From JBCCFX01 sp039029515 (lineage in GTDB: Bacteria > Planctomycetota > Phycisphaerae > Phycisphaerales > SM1A02), in contig JBCCFX010000070.1 of NCBI GenBank assembly GCA_039029515.1, positions 1 through 17,204 of the forward strand: a DNA stretch of 17,204 nucleotides, given 5' to 3'. Below are positions 1 through 5,724 of the stretch, one piece after another (the stretch's first letter is position 1; each line of letters opens with the position of its first letter). A model generated the notes under the pieces. The model did no database searches. It was not told the DNA's origin and saw only the letters and a list, made by a program, of their open reading frames with translations. The position numbers and the translations under genes were made by a program.

Positions 1-72
1 CTCGGCTCGGTGATCATCGGTTTGATCGCCGTCCGCGCCGGCGGCCTGATTGCGGGTCGAGTCTGGGGGTGA
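1..72 (+). CDS. C-terminal end of an unidentified protein, probably a membrane protein (partial)
   Basis: Frame 1 is open from the first base to a TGA at 70-72 and encodes 23 residues. They are hydrophobic and glycine-rich (LGSVIIGLIAVRAGG followed by LIAGRVWG), like the last membrane helix of an integral membrane protein. Most third codon positions are G or C, as in the clear genes of this window, and frame 2 is stopped almost at once. Nothing more can be said about the protein because its body lies outside the window. It converges on the prepilin-like genes of the minus strand, and a heptamer repeat starts four bases after its stop. Confidence 0.55.
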   Translation, partial: LGSVIIGLIAVRAGGLIAGRVWG

Positions 73-76
73 CTGG

Positions 77-139
77 CAGCTCTCAGCTATCAGCCCACAG
101 CCCACAGCTCACAGCTCACAGCTCACAGCCCACGGCCCA
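77..139. repeat. Tandem heptamer repeat, nine units of CAGCYYW type
   Basis: Nine 7-bp units follow without interruption: CAGCTCT, CAGCTAT, CAGCCCA twice, CAGCTCA three times, CAGCCCA and CGGCCCA. The array fills the space between the stop of the plus-strand gene and the minus-strand terminator at 139-179. It lies between convergent 3' ends and codes for nothing plausible. Similar short heptamer arrays are dispersed in other bacterial genomes, including cyanobacterial STRR sequences. Whether this one belongs to such a genome-wide family cannot be judged from one copy. Confidence 0.8.
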
Positions 140-179
140 AAAAGAACAAGAGGCCAACGAACGGTTGTTCGTCGGCCTC
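139..179 (-). terminator. Rho-independent terminator of the prepilin-like gene pair
   Basis: Positions 150-162 pair with 167-179: 12 of 13 pairs, one A/C mismatch at 156/173, with loop GGTT at 163-166. Read on the minus strand, the stem is followed at once by TTGTTCTTTTT (149 down to 139). This is the classic hairpin plus U-tract, about 83 bases after the stop of the gene ending at 262. The plus-strand side of the stem has no U-tract, so it acts in the minus direction. Confidence 0.85.
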
Positions 180-261
180 CTGCATGTTCCAGTCCCAAGG
201 CAATCGCGTCAGCGTGTGAGGCGGTGCGTTGGCTGGGGATTCGTATCCAAGCCGGGCGTGA

Positions 262-1146
262 TTAGTCCCAGCTGTAGAAGAACGTCGGGTCATCGGCCTG
301 CCCGAAGGCACGCCAGACCATGGCAAGGAAGACGTCGTAGCCTTCACCCTTGCCCTGTGCATCGTTCGCACCGGTACCCGTATCGTTCTTGAAGATGTTG
401 TCCGGCTCAGACACGCCTGCGGCCTGATAGGACACGCCTTCGGGAATGAATGACTCTTCGACATCGACGTGACCGTCGTTGAAGCAGTAGTTCCCCTGCC
501 ACTTGTTCTCAGAGCCATGGATTCGGAGCGTGACCGAATCGTCGTACGTTTCCTTGTCCTGGAACTCGCCGCCCACAACACCGCGGTTCGCCAGCACGGC
601 GAACGAGGAGTTGAGGCTGTCACGCCATTCCTTGACCTTACGACGATCGCCCATCACGAGCGATGCGTAGGACACGTTTGATTCGACTTCCAGTCGAGCC
701 TGGAACGTCTCGTCCCAGAACACGCCGGCCTGCTGATCAAACACTTCCCAGTTGTAGTTGTCCTTGACGGCGACGCGGCCACTGGGCTCGGTCGGGCCAA
801 TGAGGACTTCCGGCGGATAGAAGTTATCCATCACCATGGCGGAGTGAAGATTCGCCGTACTGTTGTTGCGTTCATCTTCTTCACCACGACCCGGGATGAA
901 CGCCTGGGCGCCCTGGTAGGTCACCTGCTGACGCTTGATCAGGCCAGGGGTGGGGAAGACACCGTTGTGATCACTCGCGTAGATGAGCCACGCTTTGTGA
1001 ATACCAGTGATCTGCGTCGAATCCTTCAGCAGACGAGCGCGGGCACGAGCCTTGTTGAGCGCCGGCAGAAGGAGACCGATGAGCAGGGCGATGATCGCCA
1101 TGACCACCAGCAGCTCGATAAGCGTAAAGCCTCGCTTGCGGTTCAT
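262..1146 (-). CDS. Prepilin-like protein with class-III signal and DGHV C-terminal motif (planctomycete pseudopilin)
   Basis: This 294-residue protein starts MNRKRG^FTLIELLVV, a textbook prepilin peptidase site: a short basic leader, Gly6 before the cut, Phe at +1 and Glu at +5. A hydrophobic helix follows to about residue 30, then an amphipathic stretch (LLPALNKARARARLLKD). The C-terminal half carries CFNDGHV at 221-227, a variant of the C-terminal motif of planctomycete pilin-like (DUF1559/H-X9-DG) proteins. An open frame reaches 1206, but the start at 1146 is preferred: GGAG lies 7 nt upstream and it gives the usual six-residue leader. Such proteins would be processed by a PilD-type peptidase and built into pseudopili or surface structures. 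It follows its paralogue after 62 bp with no terminator between, so co-transcription is likely. Its precise role is unknown. Confidence 0.85.
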   Translation of the reverse strand: MNRKRGFTLIELLVVMAIIALLIGLLLPALNKARARARLLKDSTQITGIHKAWLIYASDHNGVFPTPGLIKRQQVTYQGAQAFIPGRGEEDERNNSTANLHSAMVMDNFYPPEVLIGPTEPSGRVAVKDNYNWEVFDQQAGVFWDETFQARLEVESNVSYASLVMGDRRKVKEWRDSLNSSFAVLANRGVVGGEFQDKETYDDSVTLRIHGSENKWQGNYCFNDGHVDVEESFIPEGVSYQAAGVSEPDNIFKNDTGTGANDAQGKGEGYDVFLAMVWRAFGQADDPTFFYSWD

Positions 1147-1208
1147 GCATTGTCTCCAATTCAGTTCAAAGTTCAGTTTGGTCATATCGAGTCGATGGAC
1201 GGTCACCC

Positions 1209-2123
1209 TTACGGGAGCAGTTCATCGGTGATTGCGTCACATTCGTTCCGCTCAGCCGTGCGGGCGAAGATCGTCCAGTTATCGCCGGAACCGTTGCCGG
1301 TGCCGCCGTCCTGATCAGCGAAGTCCATCCACTCGGAATTGAAGATGTTGTCACGCTGCAGGCCGAGCTGATCGATCGGCTCGTAGTTCGAACCGTTCGG
1401 CACGAAGTTCTTGGCGACTTCGACACGGTTGTCGGCGAAGCAGACATTGCCCTGCCATTCCTTTTCCGGACCGTGCAGCTGAAGCACCGGTGAGCGGTTG
1501 TACTCGTCCGCATCTTCACCGCTGCCCGAGAACACGCCGTCCTTGGTGCCGCGGGTCGCGAGCATCACCTTGCCGGACGGCGCGGTGCTCTTCCAGAAGA
1601 TCTTGCGTCGCTGGCCGCAGAGTGCCATGTGTGCGAACGACGTGTGGGAAACCCCGGAGTCGCTGCCATCGATGTCGGCTTCAAAATCCTCGTCCCAGTA
1701 ATCGTCAGACGCCGGCTCGTACGCATCGAAGTTGTACTCGGTGTACTCCTTGATGAGCGGGCTGACTTCAGACGCACCGATGACCAGTTCCGGCTGGAAG
1801 AACTCCAGGGCGATCATCGCGGAGTACAGGTTCTCCGTGGTGTTCTGGGTGTAGTCCTGCGGACCGGAACCCGACACGTCCTGGTTGTTGAAGTTCGGAT
1901 CCGGCAGGCGGTCAATCAGCCCCGGCGTGGGCAGGCGTTCACGGTTGTCGTTCGCGAACGTCAGCATCGCCTGATGAATTTGTTTCTGCTGGACCTTGTC
2001 CTTGAGCGAACGGGCGTTCTGACGCGCCTTCGCAAGGGCCGGGAGCAGCAGGCTGATCAGCAACGCGATGATCGCGATCACCACCAGCAGTTCGACCAGT
2101 GTAAAACCTCGACTGCGCTTCAT
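1209..2123 (-). CDS. Prepilin-like protein, paralogue of the downstream gene
   Basis: This 304-residue protein begins MKRSRG^FTLVELLVV with the same class-III cleavage site, hydrophobic helix and LLPALAKARQNARSLKD continuation as its neighbour. The two align along their length: both have a PTPGLI block after the helix and an HG.E..WQGN segment before the C-terminal motif. Here that motif reads CFADNRV (228-234), so the Gly and His of the neighbour's DGHV are replaced. The start at 2123 is preferred over upstream ATGs at 2132, 2138 and 2141 because GGAG sits 9 nt upstream and the leader is then six residues. It is the promoter-proximal gene of the pair, and the long non-coding stretch upstream probably carries the promoter. 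Protein contacts and function are unknown. Confidence 0.85.
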   Translation of the reverse strand: MKRSRGFTLVELLVVIAIIALLISLLLPALAKARQNARSLKDKVQQKQIHQAMLTFANDNRERLPTPGLIDRLPDPNFNNQDVSGSGPQDYTQNTTENLYSAMIALEFFQPELVIGASEVSPLIKEYTEYNFDAYEPASDDYWDEDFEADIDGSDSGVSHTSFAHMALCGQRRKIFWKSTAPSGKVMLATRGTKDGVFSGSGEDADEYNRSPVLQLHGPEKEWQGNVCFADNRVEVAKNFVPNGSNYEPIDQLGLQRDNIFNSEWMDFADQDGGTGNGSGDNWTIFARTAERNECDAITDELLP

Positions 2124-2784
2124 AGAAAGCATCTCCATCACATATGAATCGAATAAGAACGAAACAGATTCGGAAATCCTCTACGGCGCGTGACTCAGTT
2201 CGCCGGTTCCGGCGGACGGATGCGACATCCTTCCGATCCGGGACGAAACTGGTGACGCACGCCCCAGAGGGACTCATCACACAGATGTTGGCGGGGTGGC
2301 GATGCAGGCTCAGTTGATCGAATTGCGGCCAGAGTTCTCCGGGCCCGCATGTGGATGGTCACGACGATGACGCCGCGAACGATCCTCAATCGTGTCCTGT
2401 CGACACGCTGCCTCCGGCATCGAAGAGCGCGGTGGTGCCACAACAAGCCCGCTGACAGATGTCAGGGACCGACGTCATGCGATCATGACGCCAATGGCGA
2501 TCCAGTCCTCAGTTGCACGAGGTTCCGCTGCCGTCGAGAAACACGTGTCACACACGCCGTTGCGTATGGCTGGTTCTCGTCGATGCGTCGAATTGTCGAC
2601 TGGGGCAGCGAAGGTATGAGTGCGTTTGATAAACATCGCAATGGGTATCGGTGCTGCACCAGACTGGCGGTTGACCCGCCGCTACATAGACTACTCCGCA
2701 ACGACCATCCGTCAAGATCCAACAAAGCGCCCTTTTTGACTTCCAACAGCCAAAATTGGCGAATGAAATGCTGAAAGTCATTCA
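2124..2784. other. Non-coding stretch between the divergent prepilin-like pair and the RidA gene
   Basis: About 660 bp contain no convincing gene. The open frames present are short, rich in Arg, Cys and His, lack ribosome binding sites and resemble no family I recognise. The stretch must hold the promoters of both divergent transcription units. Small dyads are visible: CGCCGG-TT-CCGGCG at 2201-2214, CGTCATG-CGAT-CATGACG at 2473-2490 and GCCAA-AA-TTGGC at 2749-2760. I see no recognisable riboswitch, tRNA or terminator. A TTGACT at 2736-2741 looks like a -35 element, but no matching -10 follows it. Confidence 0.6.
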
Positions 2785-3249
2785 ATGGCAAGTGTTTACG
2801 AAAATCTGTCCCGGCTTGGGGTCGTGCTTCCCGATGCCCCGAAACCGGTCGCGTCATACGTTCCGTCCGTGCAGACAGGCAATCTGCTCGTCATCAGCGG
2901 GCAGATCCCCATGGTCGGGGGCCAGCTCATCGCCGTCGGCTCCGTCCCGGGCACAGTATCCGTCGATGACGCCCAGGCCGCGGCCCAGCAGTGTGTGCTC
3001 AACGGTCTTGCCGTCGCCCAGGATGCTCTGGACGGCGATCTGACCCGCGTACGGCGTGTCGTTCGGCTCGGCGTGTTCGTGGCCTCGGATCCGGGCTTCA
3101 CCGATCAACCAATCGTGGCCAACGGCGCCAGTGAGATCATGCAGGAATTGTTCGGCGATGCCGGGCGTCACGCCCGGGCCGCGGTTGGATCGGTCGGCCT
3201 GCCACTCGGCGCATCGGTCGAAGTGGAGATGATGCTCGAGGTCTCGTGA
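2785..3249 (+). CDS. RidA (YjgF/YER057c/UK114) family protein
   Basis: The 154-residue product is a full-length RidA-like protein. The family includes deaminases that hydrolyse reactive enamine/imine intermediates formed by PLP enzymes, acting as cytoplasmic trimers. The segment LLVISGQIP (34-42) and the C-terminal block HARAAVG..LPLGASVEVE (129-147) match the family, and Arg131 occupies the position of the RidA arginine that binds the substrate carboxylate. The protein is longer than the about 130-residue canonical RidA and resembles the extended YjgF/LPS-BP-like subgroup, so imine deaminase activity is not certain. The start lacks a good Shine-Dalgarno sequence; only GAAAG lies 6 nt upstream. 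It ends 11 bp from the convergent transaldolase. Confidence 0.85.
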   Translation: MASVYENLSRLGVVLPDAPKPVASYVPSVQTGNLLVISGQIPMVGGQLIAVGSVPGTVSVDDAQAAAQQCVLNGLAVAQDALDGDLTRVRRVVRLGVFVASDPGFTDQPIVANGASEIMQELFGDAGRHARAAVGSVGLPLGASVEVEMMLEVS

Positions 3250-3260
3250 CGCCGCAGTGA

Positions 3261-3929
3261 TCAGACGAGTTGCTTCGACTCCAGCGCCGCTGACGCCTTA
3301 TCCCAGTCCGCAAGGAATGCGGCGAGGCCCTTATCGGTGAGCGGGTGATTCATCATCTGCTGGATGACCTTGAACGGCACGGTCGCGACATCGGCCCCAA
3401 GCAGGGCTGACTGCACGAGGTGCATCGGATGTCGAATCGACGCCGCAAGGATCTTCGTCGGATAGCCGTACTGATCGTAGATCTGGCGAATCTGCTGGAT
3501 GAGCTCCATGCCGTCCTGACCGATGTCATCGAGGCGACCGATGAACGGGCTGACCAGGAACGCGCCCGCCTTCGCGACCAGCAGCGCCTGAAGCGGCTGA
3601 AAGCACAGCGTCATATTGGTTTTCACGCCACGATCACTCAGTGCCTTGCACGCTTTCACGCCTTCGACGATGCACGGCAGTTTGATCACGATGTTCGGCG
3701 CGATCTGCGTCAGCGGTTCCGCCTCCGCGAGCATGCCTTCGGCGTCGGTGGACACGACCTCCGCGCTGACCGGGCCTGACACGACCTTGCAGATCTCCTC
3801 GAGTCGGTCGTGGAAGTTCACGCCTTCCTTCGCGACGAGGCTCGGATTGGTGGTGACGCCATCCAGCACGCCGAGGTCGGCGGCCTGGCGGATCTCGTCA
3901 ATGTTCGCGGTATCGATGTAGATGTCCAT
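3261..3929 (-). CDS. Transaldolase / fructose-6-phosphate aldolase-like protein (TalC/MipB type)
   Basis: The 222-residue protein has the length and sequence of the short transaldolase subfamily. It starts MDIYIDTANIDEI, carries GVTTNPSLVAKEG at 24-36, and has NIVIKLP (79-85), whose Lys83 should form the Schiff base with the ketose substrate. The LVSPFIGRLDD block and the late KILAASIR segment also match. The family either transfers dihydroxyacetone units between sugar phosphates in the pentose phosphate pathway or cleaves fructose 6-phosphate; sequence alone does not decide which. It is cytoplasmic. No strong ribosome binding site precedes 3929. It lies 51 bp downstream of a membrane protein gene on the same strand and may share its transcript. 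Confidence 0.92.
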   Translation of the reverse strand: MDIYIDTANIDEIRQAADLGVLDGVTTNPSLVAKEGVNFHDRLEEICKVVSGPVSAEVVSTDAEGMLAEAEPLTQIAPNIVIKLPCIVEGVKACKALSDRGVKTNMTLCFQPLQALLVAKAGAFLVSPFIGRLDDIGQDGMELIQQIRQIYDQYGYPTKILAASIRHPMHLVQSALLGADVATVPFKVIQQMMNHPLTDKGLAAFLADWDKASAALESKQLV

Positions 3930-3980
3930 GCGGGTAGTGTATCGGCCTCGCCGCGCTGTGCCCGGTTATTCCCACGTTGA

Positions 3981-4565
3981 TCAGGCGCGACCCGCGGCTT
4001 GCGTGATTGGCCAGAGCATGGCGAATACAGCTCCAATCACCGAGCCGGTCAGCAGACAATCCAAGAACTCGGTGACCACCGCTCGCAGCGGCTTGCGGAA
4101 CCAGATGCCGTTTGGAATCGACCCGAACGCAAACGTCATGACCGACACCGTGGTCAGCAGCTGAAAGACCGTGATGCGCTCGACGCTTTTGTCCAGCGCG
4201 ACTGTCCCGACGTAGGCGATCAGCGTGCAGGAGACGAGATAGAACAGGAACGTGAGCACCATGTTCAATCCCATGTTGGGCACGCCGGGCCAGACGGCCA
4301 CCATGCCCATCGGGCCTTCTTCGTATCGCTTTTTCTTTTCGGGGTCCTTGAGGTCGGACATGTTCTCGAACCGCGGGAACATGTACTGGCCGGGCGGGAC
4401 TGAGCCGCTTCGGATCTCGGCCATCATGGCGTCTTCATTGGGCAGCTTCTTCCATTCCGCATTGTGATGCGGCAGGACGGCCCAGAGCAGGAAGCTCATG
4501 AAGAAGCCGACCACGCCGCCGACGAGAATCGGAAGCCACAAGTCCATTAATTGCACATCAGCCAT
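3981..4565 (-). CDS. Four-helix integral membrane protein of unknown function
   Basis: The 194-residue protein has four predicted membrane helices at about 9-31, 97-119, 132-151 and 163-186. A 65-residue polar stretch after the first helix contains PHHNAEWKKLPNEDAMM (32-48) and PPGQYMFPRF (57-66), which look like the conserved core of an uncharacterised family that I associate with Planctomycetota and Acidobacteria; this is from memory. The start at 4565 has a strong GGGAGG five nt upstream. A 10-bp inverted repeat covers this start codon and could affect translation. Both neighbours, a secreted Arg-rich protein and a transaldolase, are on the same strand and give no hint of function. Confidence 0.75.
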   Translation of the reverse strand: MADVQLMDLWLPILVGGVVGFFMSFLLWAVLPHHNAEWKKLPNEDAMMAEIRSGSVPPGQYMFPRFENMSDLKDPEKKKRYEEGPMGMVAVWPGVPNMGLNMVLTFLFYLVSCTLIAYVGTVALDKSVERITVFQLLTTVSVMTFAFGSIPNGIWFRKPLRAVVTEFLDCLLTGSVIGAVFAMLWPITQAAGRA

Positions 4566-4619
4566 GATCGCCTCCCACGGCCCCGGAATTCACTGGGCGC
4601 ATGATGCGACGATCATGGC
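4561..4619 (-). promoter_or_regulatory. 10-bp inverted repeat enclosing the ribosome binding site and start codon of the four-helix membrane protein
   Basis: GCCATGATCG at 4561-4570 is the exact reverse complement of CGATCATGGC at 4610-4619. In the minus-strand mRNA the downstream arm contains the AUG at 4565-4563 and part of the spacer; the GGGAGG lies in the 39-nt loop. Pairing would hide the start codon. The upstream arm carries its own AUG, which opens an eight-codon frame ending in TGA before the real start. A role in translation control is inference; dyads of this length also arise by chance. Confidence 0.35.
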
Positions 4620-4645
4620 TGAACGTCAATCAACTGGTTCGTCCG

Positions 4646-4662
4646 CGCGCGAGAATCGCGCG
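4646..4662 (-). terminator. Hairpin directly after the Arg-rich protein gene, weak terminator candidate
   Basis: CGCGCGA at 4646-4652 pairs perfectly with TCGCGCG at 4656-4662 around a GAA loop. The hairpin begins four bases beyond the stop codon of the minus-strand gene ending at 4667. No U-tract follows on the minus strand, so it may instead be a 3' mRNA stabiliser or have no function. Confidence 0.3.
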
Positions 4663-4666
4663 TCGA

Positions 4667-5557
4667 TCAGCGTGAACCGCCCATGGACTCGCGAAGGCGA
4701 CGCAGCTCGGCATCAAAATTCTGCGCGGTGACGGCACGTGGCGTGGATCGTCGAGCGTCGTGGACCTGCTGTCGATTCTCAGCGCGCTTCGCGACGTTCT
4801 TCTTCTGGACGTCGCGTCGTTCATCACGGAGTTCGTTGCGTTCGCCGGCGCGGGTGGCGACGTTCTTCTTCTGGACATCGCGTCGTTCATCACGGAGTTC
4901 GTTGCGTTCGCCGGCGCGAGTGGCGACGTTCTTCTTCTGGACGTCGCGTCGTTCATCACGGAGTTCGTTACGGTCACCGGCAGTGACCGCATGGTTCGTG
5001 TGAATTTTCGTGCGCTGGCCGGTGACGATCGTGAAGCGTTCGCCGGTTGACGCGGCGCGATCTGCCTGTCGCGTCGATCGATTGTTCTGCCGGACGTCTG
5101 CACGGGCCGCGTGCGTGCGCTGGCGTTGGTCGCGCTGCGTCTGTCGTGCGTTGTGTCGGGTCTGCTGGCGCTGCTGGAAGGCATCGCGACGGCTTTCCAT
5201 TCTCGTGGCTCGGACCTGCCAGAGATCATGCAGCAATGCGCGTCCTTCACTCGAGAGCTGGGCGCGAGCGTCGCTCATGCGTTCGAGGTGCTCGCGTTCC
5301 ATTCGATCGAACATCGCATCGATTTCCTCGATGCGGTTTGTGAGGTCGTTCCTGACCGCAAACGCTCGAAGCTCAGCCATGCGATTGAGGTTCTGTTCGT
5401 ATTGCTGACTGGCGGCCTCAACGGACTGAATCAGCAGTGCTTCGTCGTTGAGCGTCATCGGCGCCGGATTGGCGTCGGGCTGCGCCGCGAGCAGCGGGGT
5501 GGAGGACAACAGGGTCAGGCAGGCAACGGGTACGAGCGCAAGGGCAATCGGACGCAT
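4667..5557 (-). CDS. Secreted arginine-rich helical protein with three 22-residue tandem repeats
   Basis: The 296-residue protein begins with a signal peptide (MRPIALALVPVACLTLL, likely cut after Ala24 or Ala25). Residues about 30-130 are charged and helical (QQYEQNLNRMAELRAF, then EIDAMFDRMEREHLERM). Residues about 130-180 are rich in Arg, Gln and His, and about 190-255 hold three copies of a 22-residue unit whose core is NELRDERRDVQKKNVA. The C-terminal tail returns to helix (AELRRLRESM). The start at 5557 is chosen because GGAGGAG lies 8 nt upstream and the signal peptide then begins at the terminus; an in-frame ATG at 5602 would put 15 extra residues before it. The very high Arg content suggests binding to a polyanion such as LPS, nucleic acid or acidic polysaccharide, or a coiled-coil scaffold in the periplasm. 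No known family was recognised. Confidence 0.75.
   Translation of the reverse strand: MRPIALALVPVACLTLLSSTPLLAAQPDANPAPMTLNDEALLIQSVEAASQQYEQNLNRMAELRAFAVRNDLTNRIEEIDAMFDRMEREHLERMSDARAQLSSEGRALLHDLWQVRATRMESRRDAFQQRQQTRHNARQTQRDQRQRTHAARADVRQNNRSTRQADRAASTGERFTIVTGQRTKIHTNHAVTAGDRNELRDERRDVQKKNVATRAGERNELRDERRDVQKKNVATRAGERNELRDERRDVQKKNVAKRAENRQQVHDARRSTPRAVTAQNFDAELRRLRESMGGSR
4793..4990. repeat. 66-bp direct tandem repeat, three copies, inside the Arg-rich protein gene
   Basis: Copies start at 4793, 4859 and 4925, each beginning GACGTTCTTCTTCTGGAC, with exact 66-bp spacing (22 codons). Copies one and two are nearly identical; the third diverges over its last bases, where GCGTTCGCC becomes ACGGTCACC. 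Near-identity at DNA level, including silent positions, indicates recent duplication or ongoing homogenisation. Copy number is likely to vary between strains. Confidence 0.9.
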
Positions 5558-5724
5558 GGGCGGGACTCCTCCACTGGATGCAACGCCCGGCACTCCGGGC
5601 ACGCGACCATCGTCGAATCAATCCCTGTTAATCTCGGTGTGGACCCGCGGATTCGTCCCCTCGGCGGCGAGGGTTTGACAGGTGTGCAGGTTATGTCGGT
5701 CGGAGCCGGGTCAGGCGAGGCCGA

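Noticed and set aside
2349..2774. 141-codon plus-strand frame in the long gap, overlapping a 124-codon minus-strand frame at 2483-2857
   Set aside because: Both lack ribosome sites, have Arg/Cys/His-rich compositions and resemble no known protein.
4793..4990. Regular 66-bp spacing that could suggest a CRISPR array
   Set aside because: There are no unique spacers; the whole 66-bp unit repeats and encodes protein.
4760..5050. Hydrophobic repetitive plus-strand frame across the 66-bp repeat
   Set aside because: The repeat length is a multiple of three, so all frames stay open. The minus-strand reading has the better start and a signal peptide.
5658..5673. CCCTCG-GCGG-CGAGGG hairpin downstream of the kinase gene
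   Set aside because: Six base pairs, and the minus-strand side is followed by GACGAATCC without a U-tract, so it does not fit a terminator for the kinase transcript.
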